This document shows, in pieces, positions 1 through 8,003 of a stretch of DNA of 39,003 nt. Location of the stretch: NCBI GenBank assembly GCA_014804695.1, contig JAAUZJ010000008.1, forward strand, positions 1-39,003. Direction: 5' to 3'. A model generated the notes under the pieces. It worked only from the letters and a program-made list of their open reading frames with translations. It made no database searches and was not told where the DNA came from. Positions within the stretch are counted from its first letter, which is position 1. Each line of letters opens with the position of its first letter. The DNA comes from Lachnospiraceae bacterium (lineage in GTDB: Bacteria > Bacillota > Clostridia > Lachnospirales > Lachnospiraceae). The position numbers and the translations under genes are program-made.

Positions 1-654
1 GGGGACTGCATGGAACCAATGGTAAGAAAGACGGTTCCGGCAGGCGGTAAAAAATATGTGTATTATGTCTGCTCCGGCAATAAAAAGGATAAAACCTCAT
101 GTTCGCCGCACAGGATTTCAGAAGCAGACCTGACAGATTCCGTCCTTTATCTGTTACAGACGCATATTGAAAGCGTCCTGACACTGGAGGAGGCAATGCA
201 GGTCATTGAGAAAGCCCCGAAGCTAAAGGCAGATGTGGCAAAGTTTGATGAACGCATTGTGAGGAAACGTGCGGAACTGGAAAAAGCGGAAAAAAGAAAG
301 CTGAATCTGTATGAGGACTTAAAAGACGGCATTATTTCCAAAAAGGAATACTTACAGTTAAAGGCAGAGTATGACCGCAGGATCAGTGAGGCGGAAGCGG
401 CAATCGGCTCTTATGAGAAGGAAATGAAGCTGATACTGGAAAACAAGAGCAGTATGCACGAATGGATCAATGAATTTAAGCGGCATGAGAATATCCAGTC
501 TTTAGAACGAAGTGCGGCTGTAGTGATGATAAAGCGTGTCATGGTCTACAGTGCGGACAGGATAGAGATCACATACAACTTTGAAGATGAATTTGCAAGG
601 TGCAGCGAATATGTGGCTGCATACGGGGAGTATAGCAGGAAGGAGGCAGTATAA
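1..654 (+). CDS. Large serine recombinase, C-terminal part (cut by window start)
   Basis: The frame is open from base 1 and reads G-D-C-M before the first internal Met at base 10. That Met is therefore not a start, and the gene begins upstream of the window. What remains is the end of the recombinase zinc ribbon (a GDC just before EPM, then a second Cys pair near YYVCSG and TSCSPH) and a long charged coiled-coil tail (about residues 70-145) typical of TnpX/CcrB-like large serine recombinases. The catalytic resolvase domain lies outside. The stop TAA directly abuts the ATG of the next recombinase, so the genes are co-transcribed. Family knowledge: these enzymes cut and rejoin DNA through a serine to integrate and excise mobile elements. 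Confidence 0.85.
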   Translation, partial: GDCMEPMVRKTVPAGGKKYVYYVCSGNKKDKTSCSPHRISEADLTDSVLYLLQTHIESVLTLEEAMQVIEKAPKLKADVAKFDERIVRKRAELEKAEKRKLNLYEDLKDGIISKKEYLQLKAEYDRRISEAEAAIGSYEKEMKLILENKSSMHEWINEFKRHENIQSLERSAAVVMIKRVMVYSADRIEITYNFEDEFARCSEYVAAYGEYSRKEAV

Positions 655-2397
655 ATGGCTAGAAAGAGCAGAAAGCCCTCTGTTTCCGAACAGGGTATGC
701 AGAATACGGGAGTACAGGCAAAAACGGAAATGAAGCTGTACCGGACGGCGGTATATGCAAGGCTGTCCGTGGAGGACAGCAAAAACCCTGACTGCGATAC
801 CATTGAGAACCAGTTATCATTAGTAAGGAATTATATAGAGAGCAAACCATACCTCAGACAGACGGCAGAATACATAGACAACGGGGTGTCAGGCACACGC
901 TTTGACAGACCGGAGTTTATGAGGATGGTTGCAGACATGCGGGCAGGAGAGATTGACTGCATCGTGGTAAAAGACCTTTCAAGGCTTGGCAGGAACTATC
1001 TGGAAGCCGGGGACTACCTCGAAAAGATATTCCCTTTCTTTGGGGTACGCTTTATCGCAGTCACGGACGGCTATGACAGCATCAATCCGAACACGGCAGA
1101 TGACGGTCTTATCGTACCGCTTAAAAACCTTATCAATGAGGCATATGCAAAGGATATGTCAAAGAAGATTTCCACTGCCATTGACATCAAGCAGCGGCAG
1201 GGGAAGTTCATAGGGTGCAGGGCGGCATACGGATATATGAAAAGCCCGGAAGATAAGAACCTGCTCATTGTTGACAGGGAAGTGAGCCATATCGTAGTGA
1301 GGATATTTGAGTGCAAGGCAGAGGGCATGGGCAATGGCAGCATTGCAAAAATGCTGAATGATGAAGGGATTGCGTCCCCGATGCGCTACAAATATGAAAA
1401 GGGGCTGACAAAGAACAAGCGGTATGCCGAAAGCCTTTGGAATGACGGCACAATCGCCACAATGATTGTCAATCCGGTCTACATTGGCGATATGGAGCAG
1501 GGAATACAAAAAGAAGCGATGCACATGGGAATAAAAAAGCACATCATAAAGAAAGAGGACAGGATATATGTGGCAGGAACCCATGAGCCTGTTGTGAGCC
1601 GTGAGCTTTTTGACAAAGTGCAGAAACTGATTGAGGAAAGAAAGCAGAAAGTGATCGCAAGCCGTGGCAAGTACGACAATGTAGAGAAAAAGGAAAACAA
1701 GTTTGACCGTATTCTTTTCTGCGGCGACTGCGGCGGCAGGCTGAAATTTTACCGGAGGGTGGATAACAGGAGCGGGATTGCAAAAGTTTACTATGCTTAT
1801 CTCTGTCCTAATTCTGAAGCCTATGGCGAGAAGTTCTGCAAAAAGAAGAGAATCAAGATGCAGGACTTGGAGGAGGCGGTAGAAAATGCCCTGCGGATAC
1901 ACATGAAGCTGTTCCTCGACACAAAGGAAGTCCTGCAACGTCTGAACAGGACGGCGCAGGCAAAGCAGATAAAGACAGATTACAGGAGGCAGATAACAGA
2001 CACAAAGAACAGGCTGGAACGTGCGCAGTCCATGAACAGCAACCTTTACAATGATTATGCGGACGGGCTGCTTAGTGAGAGGGATTACCTGTTTGCAAAG
2101 CAGAAATATGTTAAGGAAGCGGAAAACCTCGCACAGAAACTTTCCGAACTGGCAGCAATGCAGACTACCTATGAGGCAGAATATGCGGGCGGTCAGGACT
2201 TCGCAAAGGTCATGGAACGGTATGCAGGCTTTGAGGAACTCACATCGGATATAATCCACGCACTGATCAGCCGCATTGTTTACTTCGGGGAGGGCAGGAT
2301 TGAAATAGAATATGCCTTTGCCGATGAACTGAAAGCATTTGTGGAACTGGCGGAAAGCAGGAAGGAGGAAATCTCATGTATGCAACAGGCAGTATGA
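655..2397 (+). CDS. Large serine recombinase, second of a tandem triplet
   Basis: 580 aa, a normal length for this family. The N-terminal resolvase domain (about residues 30-175) has the catalytic Ser38 in YARLS, and KDLSRLGRN at 106-114 supplies active-site arginines. A recombinase domain (about 185-310) recognises the attachment site. A zinc ribbon follows (Cys356, Cys359, Cys384, Cys395), then a coiled-coil tail. All key residues are present, so it looks active. The start has the AGGAGG of the preceding gene's last codons as ribosome binding site. It overlaps the third recombinase by 22 bases. Inference: the triplet moves the element whose body lies left of the window. Confidence 0.93.
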   Translation: MARKSRKPSVSEQGMQNTGVQAKTEMKLYRTAVYARLSVEDSKNPDCDTIENQLSLVRNYIESKPYLRQTAEYIDNGVSGTRFDRPEFMRMVADMRAGEIDCIVVKDLSRLGRNYLEAGDYLEKIFPFFGVRFIAVTDGYDSINPNTADDGLIVPLKNLINEAYAKDMSKKISTAIDIKQRQGKFIGCRAAYGYMKSPEDKNLLIVDREVSHIVVRIFECKAEGMGNGSIAKMLNDEGIASPMRYKYEKGLTKNKRYAESLWNDGTIATMIVNPVYIGDMEQGIQKEAMHMGIKKHIIKKEDRIYVAGTHEPVVSRELFDKVQKLIEERKQKVIASRGKYDNVEKKENKFDRILFCGDCGGRLKFYRRVDNRSGIAKVYYAYLCPNSEAYGEKFCKKKRIKMQDLEEAVENALRIHMKLFLDTKEVLQRLNRTAQAKQIKTDYRRQITDTKNRLERAQSMNSNLYNDYADGLLSERDYLFAKQKYVKEAENLAQKLSELAAMQTTYEAEYAGGQDFAKVMERYAGFEELTSDIIHALISRIVYFGEGRIEIEYAFADELKAFVELAESRKEEISCMQQAV

Positions 2398-3971
2398 CAG
2401 CCAAAAAAGAATATGTGATCTGCCTGTATGTCCGGCTTTCCATAGAGGACGATGATGTGTCCGGCAGCGCTTTCAAGACGGAAAGCGGAAGTATCACGAC
2501 ACAGAGGGCATTGCTCCATGATTACATTAAGAACCGGAAAGAGTTTAAAGGCTGCAAGGTCATTGAGAAATGCGACGACGGCTTTTCCGGCACACACTTT
2601 GACAACAGACCGCAGTTCACGGAAATGATTGAACTTGCCAAAAAGGGAAAGATTGACTGTATCATCGTGAAAGACTTCTCAAGGTTCGGCAGGGACTATG
2701 TGGAACTGGGGAATTATCTGGAACAGTTATTCCCTTTCATGGGGGTACGGTTCATTTCCGTAAATGACAACTATGACAGTGCGGAACTTGCGGAAGGCAC
2801 AACCGGGGGCTTGGACGTGGCATTTAAGAACCTGATCTATGACTATTACAGCAGGGAAATGTCAAGGAAACAGCGGATTGCATGGCAGCGCATGGCAGAA
2901 CAGGGGCAGTACAATTCAACCTGCGCCCTGTACGGCTACAGGAAATCAAAGGAAGATAAGCACAAGCTGGTCATAGAGCCGGAAGAGGCAGAGGTAGTCC
3001 GTGAAATCTTCAATATGAAGATAGCGGGGACCGGAACGACACTGATTGCAAGGGCGCTGAATGACAGGGGTATCCCCTGCCCGTCGGAACTGTACCGTTC
3101 CAGGGGGGACACAAGAAAGTGGAAAAACAAAGGCAATCCGTGTTACTGGACGGCAAGCAAGATTGAAGCCATTATACGGGATGAAAAATATACCGGGACA
3201 ATGGTACAGCTAAAGACAAAGCTGGATGGAGTCGGGGGAAAGCAGGTAAACCGTCCTCAAAAGGAATGGGTAAGGGTGGAAAACACCCATGAACCTATCA
3301 TCACTTATCCCCAGTACATCAGGGCGGTATCCTCCCTGAAACAGCAGAAAGCGAAAGAAAGCAAGAACTTCAAAAACATCTATTACTGCGGGTGCTGTGG
3401 CAGGGCATTGTTCAATGCACACTACGGAACCGTCTTTTGCAAGCAGCGGTCATTCAAGACCGATTCCGATTGCAGGGACATTGAGATTAAAAAGCATGAA
3501 GCCGATATGTCGGTGCTTGAAGCTGTCAAAGAAGAGGCAGAGTTATTTCTTGACCGTGATAAGCTGTCAAGGCAGGTCATAAAGAGAAATTCTCCTTTAT
3601 CCGTTAGTGACAGGATCAATTCCACAATGAGGTCGATTGAGGCAGCACAAAAAAGCTGGATTGCACTGTATGATAAATACGCTGACGGAAAACTGGAAAG
3701 AGAGTTTTTCCTGAATGAGAAGAAACAGTATGATGCCGATATGGAGAAGCTGGAACAAGAACTTACGGCACTCCGGCAGGCGCAGGAAGAAGAGGAAACC
3801 GAACAGGAAGGCTCCCAAAGGAAAGCAGATCAGGCTATGGCATTTCTGGAAGAGGAAGAACTGACAGAGGATATGAAAGAAAAACTGATTGAAAAGGTCA
3901 TCGTCTATCCGGCAAGCAAGATTGAGATAGTCTGGAAGTATAAGGGACATTCTGTAAGGGAGTTGGTGTAA
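2376..3971 (+). CDS. Large serine recombinase, third of a tandem triplet
   Basis: 531 aa. The catalytic Ser22 lies in YVRLS, and KDFSRFGRD at 99-107 is the arginine motif. The recombinase domain is about 180-310, the zinc ribbon has Cys338/340/341, Cys355 and Cys366, and a Glu-rich coiled coil follows to the end. The start at 2376 is chosen because GAAGGAGGA lies about six bases upstream. A second ATG at 2394 overlaps the stop of the previous gene (ATGA) and is an alternative. It is divergent from its neighbour in sequence (FSRFGRD against LSRLGRN), so the two are not recent duplicates. They may have different roles in integration and excision. Confidence 0.93.
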   Translation: MYATGSMTAKKEYVICLYVRLSIEDDDVSGSAFKTESGSITTQRALLHDYIKNRKEFKGCKVIEKCDDGFSGTHFDNRPQFTEMIELAKKGKIDCIIVKDFSRFGRDYVELGNYLEQLFPFMGVRFISVNDNYDSAELAEGTTGGLDVAFKNLIYDYYSREMSRKQRIAWQRMAEQGQYNSTCALYGYRKSKEDKHKLVIEPEEAEVVREIFNMKIAGTGTTLIARALNDRGIPCPSELYRSRGDTRKWKNKGNPCYWTASKIEAIIRDEKYTGTMVQLKTKLDGVGGKQVNRPQKEWVRVENTHEPIITYPQYIRAVSSLKQQKAKESKNFKNIYYCGCCGRALFNAHYGTVFCKQRSFKTDSDCRDIEIKKHEADMSVLEAVKEEAELFLDRDKLSRQVIKRNSPLSVSDRINSTMRSIEAAQKSWIALYDKYADGKLEREFFLNEKKQYDADMEKLEQELTALRQAQEEEETEQEGSQRKADQAMAFLEEEELTEDMKEKLIEKVIVYPASKIEIVWKYKGHSVRELV

Positions 3972-3994
3972 GGGAAATAAAGAGTTGAAATAAG

Positions 3995-4056
3995 GGCAGG
4001 ACTGAATTGGTACTGAAAGCGGAAACACCGTTTGCACAAGCTGATCCAGTCCTGCC
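3995..4056. terminator. Long hairpin after the recombinase operon (terminator or element-end structure)
   Basis: GGCAGGACTG (3995-4004) and CAGTCCTGCC (4047-4056) form a perfect 10-bp stem. The 42-base loop contains a second small stem, AAAC-ACC-GTTT. Only TTTGGTT follows, so it is a weak intrinsic terminator. It begins 23 bases past the recombinase stop. It could equally be a recombinase-binding or end structure of the element. Confidence 0.55.
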
Positions 4057-4083
4057 TTTGGTTCTGGATAGGAGTATGTAAAG

Positions 4084-4482
4084 ATGGGCTTTACAAAGAG
4101 TGAGTTAGTTCAGTTCTTCGATGAACTGACAGGGTTAATCAGTGAAGAAAACCAGAGTGAAGCAAATCTCCTGATACGGGGATTTGTGCTTGACTTTGAG
4201 AAAAGCTACAAATATGAAGATGCTGCATTGCAGAAGAACGTGCCATATGTGCCGCCGTTCTATATTCCAGTAATGCCGCAGACCTTTCAGGAAGAGATCA
4301 GACTGAAGCTGACCGAGAAACTGACAGAACTGGGCGAGTACAGTCCAGAGAATGTAGAACAGGCGATGCACTCTAAAATCTATGACCTGAGAGAGCTGAT
4401 TGACATTACAGAGTATGCGAAATGGGCAGATGAAGAAATATACAGGGACTTCGCAAAGAAGCTGGCAGCGAGCAGGTGGTAG
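4084..4482 (+). CDS. Hypothetical protein, 132 aa, next to the recombinases
   Basis: Not recognised. It is a soluble, acidic, mostly helical sequence with no signal peptide, membrane segment, cysteine motif or repeat. It starts at an ATG preceded by a GGATAGGAG stretch about 10 bases upstream, and it lies on the same strand as the recombinases, just beyond the hairpin. Its place between the recombinases and the flavodoxin fragment suggests that it is either the last gene of the mobile element or the first host gene. Codon use looks like the recombinases (many GAG, CTG and CAG), which mildly favours the element. Confidence 0.6.
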   Translation: MGFTKSELVQFFDELTGLISEENQSEANLLIRGFVLDFEKSYKYEDAALQKNVPYVPPFYIPVMPQTFQEEIRLKLTEKLTELGEYSPENVEQAMHSKIYDLRELIDITEYAKWADEEIYRDFAKKLAASRW

Positions 4483-4673
4483 TTTGAGGGAAAGCGGAAT
4501 GTATTAGTTTTTCTTATCGGTTAGTATTGAATTTGAAATTGATACATTCAGTAGATAAGAGTAAAATATATGATAGCAGAGTGCGAAACTCGGTGCAGAA
4601 TAAGACCTGCATGGGGTGTTCCAGAAAAGTTGAAAAAAATGAAATTTTTTTTAGTCCATACTTGACAGAAGAA

Positions 4674-4925
4674 TACCCAATATGGTGGGGGCAGGCTCCG
4701 CATATTGTTTACACATTCTTTGAGAGTTATGATTTCTCAGGCAAGACTATCGTTCCATTCTGCACTTCTGGCGGTAGCGGTGTAGGCTCCAGTGCCACTA
4801 ATCTGCATAGCTCCGCTTCAGATTCTGCCGTATGGCTGGATGGTACACGATTAGCCTCAAGTGCTTCTCAGAGTGATATTGAAGCCTGGCTTGGAGGCTT
4901 AGGTCTGGATATTTTTAAAAACTAA
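4674..4925 (+). pseudogene. Flavodoxin, C-terminal half only (copy 1)
   Basis: From base 4674 the frame reads YPIWWGQAP, then FSGKTIVPFCTSGGSG, and ends WLGGLGLDIFKN. This is the typical second half of a Flavodoxin_4-type protein, including the Trp and Gly-rich loops that hold FMN. The same frame is open from a TTG at 4527, but those first 49 residues (with CMGCSRK) do not look like flavodoxin, and the N-terminal FMN phosphate loop is missing. The gene therefore appears truncated near 4670, close to the recombinase cluster. Either the element inserted into it or a deletion joined it to foreign sequence. A short expressed fusion protein cannot be excluded. Confidence 0.75.
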
Positions 4926-4956
4926 TCAAGAAATACTTTGAAGGAGGTGAAGCACC

Positions 4957-5652
4957 ATGAAAAAGAAAAATATCAGTAAGCATATCCTTGACTTGTGTAT
5001 GTCCGTCAACCTGTTGTTTTTGATGGCTTATCAGGTGACCGGCGAAAAAGCACATGAGTGGCTTGGAATAGCAATGTTTGTATTGATCGTGGCGCACAAC
5101 CTTCTGAATGTAAAATGGTATGCCTCGATATTTCGAGGAGAATATAATGTTCTCCGAGTAAGCAGATTGCTTGTAAACATCCTGCTGCTCACAGCGATGC
5201 TTGCAACGATGGTAAGCGGAATCCTGCTGAACAGCTTTGTTTATCCGTTAAACATCGTCGGTACGATGGCAACTGCACGGGTGCTGCATTTGGCTGGCGC
5301 ATACTGGAGTTTTGTCCTTATGAGCATCCATTTAGGACTGCACTGGGGCGTTTTCATAGGATTTGCAGATATAAAGCTGAAGCAGAAAACCGTTAGGAAC
5401 GTCATATTCCTCCTGTTGCGGTTGTTGGCGGTAGTGATAGCTGTCTATGGAGGATACTTATTTTTAAACGCTGACATTTTCGATTATATGACATTCCAAA
5501 CTCATTTTGCTTTTCTCGATTATGACCGTCTGCCTGTGCTGGTTATCAGTGATCAGATTGTCATGATGTTTTTTTGGGTGTTTATGAGTTATTATTTCAC
5601 AAGGATCGTGCAATATTTTTCAGGACTTCAAAATCGGAAAAAGGCACAGTGA
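4957..5652 (+). CDS. DUF4405 family membrane protein (cytochrome b-like)
   Basis: 231 aa with about five hydrophobic segments (roughly residues 12-27, 35-52, 69-92, 112-132 and 147-167) and a sixth near the C terminus. Histidines in AHEWLG, VAHNLLN, LHLAGAYW and SIHLGLHWG are placed inside or beside membrane helices, as expected for b-heme ligands in the DUF4405 family. A strong GGAGGTGA site precedes the ATG. Family members are thought to pass electrons in the membrane and often sit beside flavodoxin genes, as here. The substrate is unknown. The C-terminal tail is basic and cytoplasmic by charge. Confidence 0.75.
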   Translation: MKKKNISKHILDLCMSVNLLFLMAYQVTGEKAHEWLGIAMFVLIVAHNLLNVKWYASIFRGEYNVLRVSRLLVNILLLTAMLATMVSGILLNSFVYPLNIVGTMATARVLHLAGAYWSFVLMSIHLGLHWGVFIGFADIKLKQKTVRNVIFLLLRLLAVVIAVYGGYLFLNADIFDYMTFQTHFAFLDYDRLPVLVISDQIVMMFFWVFMSYYFTRIVQYFSGLQNRKKAQ

Positions 5653-5663
5653 GGAGGACAACA

Positions 5664-5770
5664 GTGAAACGTATATTTTTTTAATCATGGCAATGTCGGT
5701 TCATTATTCGGGAGGCAGTTCACTTCCGCAGGATGTTACAGACTGGTTGGAAACAAATCAAATAATTTAG
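5664..5770 (+). pseudogene. Short degenerate ORF, possibly another flavodoxin remnant
   Basis: After a GAGGAGG site, a GTG starts MKRIFF and hits TAA inside a 7-T run. One extra T would continue the frame into a hydrophobic stretch and then GGSSLPQDVTDWLE to a TAG at 5768. The GGSS...DW pattern resembles the flavodoxin C-terminal tails at 4925 and 6991. Too short to identify firmly. It may simply be non-coding. Confidence 0.3.
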
Positions 5771-5783
5771 GAGGAGAATGAAA

Positions 5784-6179
5784 ATGTCAAGATACTATGA
5801 GTTTCTGAAAGATTGTGGCGTTTTTTTTCTGTTGACCGTGAATGCTGATGCTCCGGCGGGAAGACCGTTTGCGGCTGTCATGGAAAGAGACAATGCTCTA
5901 TACATTACGGCAGCGGATACAAAGGCGGTCTACCGGCAGATGAAGGGTAACCCCAACATTCAGATTGTTGCGCTGAAAGCAGGAACACGGGAGTGGATTC
6001 GGATCAGCGGAACGGCGGAAGAATGTGCAGACATTCAGATGAAGCAGAAAATGTTGGATGACTGTCCGATCCTCTCAAAGCATTATTCTGCACCCACGGA
6101 CGATCATTTCTGTATCTTCCGAGTGCAGATCAATGAGGCGTATATTACGACAGATGAAGGAAAAGAAATACTGGTTTAG
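5784..6179 (+). CDS. Pyridoxamine 5'-phosphate oxidase-like FMN-binding protein
   Basis: About 131 aa with the split-barrel pattern of small PPOX-family proteins: FLLTVNADAPAGRPFAAVM near the N terminus, then LYITAADTKAVYRQMKGNPNIQIVAL, then the WIRISGTAEE strand. Such proteins bind FMN or F420-like cofactors and reduce small substrates, and they often neighbour flavodoxins. The ATG at 5784 is chosen because AGGAGG (5769-5774) is about nine bases upstream. The ATG at 5778 is only three bases from it. The stop TAG is followed in the same frame by flavodoxin sequence, so the 3' end lies at a recombination junction. Confidence 0.8.
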   Translation: MSRYYEFLKDCGVFFLLTVNADAPAGRPFAAVMERDNALYITAADTKAVYRQMKGNPNIQIVALKAGTREWIRISGTAEECADIQMKQKMLDDCPILSKHYSAPTDDHFCIFRVQINEAYITTDEGKEILV

Positions 6180-6317
6180 GCTAAAACACAGGCAAAGAAA
6201 GCAGGTGCAGACCTGTATGAAATCAAGCCGGAAACACCTTATACAAGGGATGATCTGAACTGGATGGATAAAAAATCCCGTAGCTCGGTGGAGATGAACG
6301 ATAAATCTTTCCAGTAA
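6180..6317 (+). pseudogene. Flavodoxin internal fragment (copy 2, N-terminal part)
   Basis: This 45-codon open stretch reads [20 protein letters not shown], continues [17 protein letters not shown] and stops at TAA. It matches the segment of Flavodoxin_4 proteins that follows the first FMN loop. There is no start codon. It is in the same frame as the preceding PPOX-like gene and separated from it by a single TAG. The FMN-loop start and everything after KSFQ are missing. Its C-terminal partner appears at 6881-6991, on the far side of the FMN reductase-like gene. Confidence 0.72.
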
Positions 6318-6344
6318 TTCATTGAAAGAGTGGGTAGAATCATT

Positions 6345-6881
6345 ATGAAAATAGTAGTCTTAGAAGGAAGTCCAAATAAGAATGGTTCCTCTAATTTGCT
6401 GGCAGAAAACTTCATTCGAGGGGCAGAGGAAGCCGGCCATAGCATCCAGATTATTGATGCGGCACATGTGAATGTGCATCCGTGTACTGGCTGTATCCAC
6501 TGTGGTTATGAAGGACCATGTGTACAGAAAGATGATGTTGAAGGGATCAGAGCCAAAATACTTGATGCGGATATGCTTGTATTTGTTACTCCTCTTTATT
6601 ATTTTGGGATGTCTGCGCAGCTTAAATTGCTGATTGACCGTTTTTGTGCTTTTAATGGCAGTATCCAAAGAAAGCGTATGAAATCAGCATTGCTTACAGT
6701 TGCCTGGAATAGTGATGATTGGACGTTTGATGCGTTGGAAGCACATTATCAAACATTGGTCAGATATCTTAATTTTAAGGATATGGGAATGATTCTTGGA
6801 ACTGGATGCGGAACGCCTGAAATGACACAGCAGTCAAGATTTCCAAAGATGGCTTATGACTTGGGCACAAAGTTGAAGTGA
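6345..6881 (+). CDS. NAD(P)H-dependent FMN reductase-like / flavodoxin-fold protein
   Basis: 178 aa. VVLEGSPNKNGSSN (4-17) is the flavin phosphate loop of the NADPH-dependent FMN reductase family. The Cys cluster Cys47, Cys50, Cys53 and Cys59 (CTGCIHC then GPC) is seen in iron-sulfur flavoprotein-like members. LVFVTPLYYFGMSAQLKLLIDR is the second flavin-contacting segment. The ATG at 6345 gives the usual MKI start. The in-frame GTG at 6330 has no better ribosome site. It lies exactly between two pieces of one flavodoxin, as if it had replaced the centre of that gene. Likely role: flavin or quinone reduction in the cytoplasm. Confidence 0.8.
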   Translation: MKIVVLEGSPNKNGSSNLLAENFIRGAEEAGHSIQIIDAAHVNVHPCTGCIHCGYEGPCVQKDDVEGIRAKILDADMLVFVTPLYYFGMSAQLKLLIDRFCAFNGSIQRKRMKSALLTVAWNSDDWTFDALEAHYQTLVRYLNFKDMGMILGTGCGTPEMTQQSRFPKMAYDLGTKLK

Positions 6882-6991
6882 TGAGCAATATATCATCATG
6901 GCTTTCCGGCACGCGCTTGAATGGCGGAAGCTCCCATGAAACAATCGTAGATTGGGTTAATGGCCTCGGACTTAATATAAAAGCAGAGTAG
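6881..6991 (+). pseudogene. Flavodoxin C-terminal tail (copy 2, C-terminal part)
   Basis: The ATG overlaps the stop of the preceding gene (TGATG) and opens 36 codons ending WLSGTRLNGGSSHETIVDW then VNGLGLNIK. This is a flavodoxin C terminus, closely matching the tail of copy 1 (GTRLASSASQSDIEAWLGG). On its own it cannot bind FMN. Translational coupling could still produce a peptide. Confidence 0.7.
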
Positions 6992-6995
6992 TTTC

Positions 6996-7832
6996 CTAGG
7001 CATTTCTGCCCTTCCTATATTGTAAGGGAGAAATGCCTATACTCTTTTTAAAGGCGTCAGAAAAGTAGTTGCTGTTCGAATATCCACACTGACCGGCAAT
7101 CTCTGCAATAGTCAATTTTGTATTCAAAAGCAATTCCATAGCATGGGAAATCTTTATTTCTGTGAGAAAACTAGAGTAAGTCGTATCTAACTGAGATGTA
7201 AATAATCTGGAAAGATACGCATCGGATATATGCACTGCTTTTGCGGTTTCCTTTAGTGAAGGATCGTCTGCATAATGACATTGTACATAATGGATTGCAT
7301 CAATTAAGGACAAATGCTGTTTTTTCAAAATGGTATCTATTTGAGGAGATACTGACTGACCACGCAGTGCCGTAACAAAAAATTGCACAGTTAAACTTTC
7401 AATAATGGTATTGGAGTAAGTATCATAATTGTTCCACTCATATTCGATAAGTTTCATAATCTGATCAATATGTTCAGTAGCTTCAGTGGTGAGAGTAAAG
7501 CTTATCTGGTCATAAAGCATATCAAACTTTTCCTGTCCGATTATTTTAATAATATGTTCTGCCACAGACTCCCGAAATTTAATACCAATATTTTCATAGA
7601 TTCCTTCTGAAATATAAGTTGTGTGGTGTATGAGATTTTTGTGCATGAATTGAATGGTACCGGGATGCACCATTACTGTTTTATCTGGGGTAATTATCAT
7701 ACGGTCTCCGGAAATCATGTAACCGATACCGTACATATTTCCGTATGATTCAGCGGCCCTCATAGAGTAATGGTTGTCCATTAGTTTATGGTTTACTTTG
7801 AAATTGTAATCAGGATGAATAGGTACTGTCAT
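6996..7832 (-). CDS. AraC family transcriptional regulator
   Basis: 278 aa. The N-terminal region (about 1-165) has a cupin-like sensor pattern. The C-terminal region (about 175-275) has two helix-turn-helix motifs, SLKETAKAVHISDAYLSRLF and TIAEIAGQCGYSNSNYFSDA, and the family ending KKSIGISPLQYRK. AAGGAGAA lies six bases before the ATG. It is divergent from the two-gene ABC exporter, the usual arrangement for a local regulator, so it probably controls that operon in response to a small ligand. The ligand cannot be read from the sequence. Confidence 0.9.
   Translation of the reverse strand: MTVPIHPDYNFKVNHKLMDNHYSMRAAESYGNMYGIGYMISGDRMIITPDKTVMVHPGTIQFMHKNLIHHTTYISEGIYENIGIKFRESVAEHIIKIIGQEKFDMLYDQISFTLTTEATEHIDQIMKLIEYEWNNYDTYSNTIIESLTVQFFVTALRGQSVSPQIDTILKKQHLSLIDAIHYVQCHYADDPSLKETAKAVHISDAYLSRLFTSQLDTTYSSFLTEIKISHAMELLLNTKLTIAEIAGQCGYSNSNYFSDAFKKSIGISPLQYRKGRNA
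6997..7048 (+). terminator. Strong intrinsic terminator at the end of the flavin gene group
   Basis: TAGGCATTTCT (6997-7007) pairs with AGAAATGCCTA (7029-7039), with a further CCCTT/AAGGG stem inside, followed by a T run at 7044-7048. It ends rightward transcription and overlaps the last codons of the convergent AraC-type gene, whose stop is at 6996-6998. Confidence 0.8.
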
Positions 7833-7858
7833 AGTGGTTCTCCTTATATTCAGTTAAA

Positions 7859-7884
7859 TTGATACCATTTCTAAATTATATCAA
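7859..7884. promoter_or_regulatory. Inverted repeat in the AraC/ABC divergent promoter region
   Basis: TTGATA (7859-7864) and TATCAA (7879-7884) form an inverted repeat. On the minus strand it contains TATAAT, a likely -10 for the regulator gene, with TTGATT about 15 bases upstream. A regulator bound here could control its own gene. For the rightward ABC genes the best -10 seen is TACAAT near 7948. Confidence 0.4.
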
Positions 7885-8003
7885 AAAAACTGAAAAATCA
7901 AGCTATCTTTTAACATAAACAGAGGTTTTTCCATAAAAGATGATGTACAATATGAAAAATTAAATGCTGTTTATCACAGTGCTTATGCGAAGGAGAATGA
8001 TTT

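Noticed and set aside
1159..2259. A 366-codon open frame on the minus strand across the second recombinase
   Set aside because: It is antisense to an intact recombinase, has no ribosome site and no recognisable domain; its Cys/His/Leu-rich composition is what the complement of such a gene gives.
4527..4673. The first 49 codons before the flavodoxin half as a genuine N terminus
   Set aside because: The start would be TTG without a ribosome site, and the CMGCSRK region does not belong to the flavodoxin fold; treated as joined foreign sequence.
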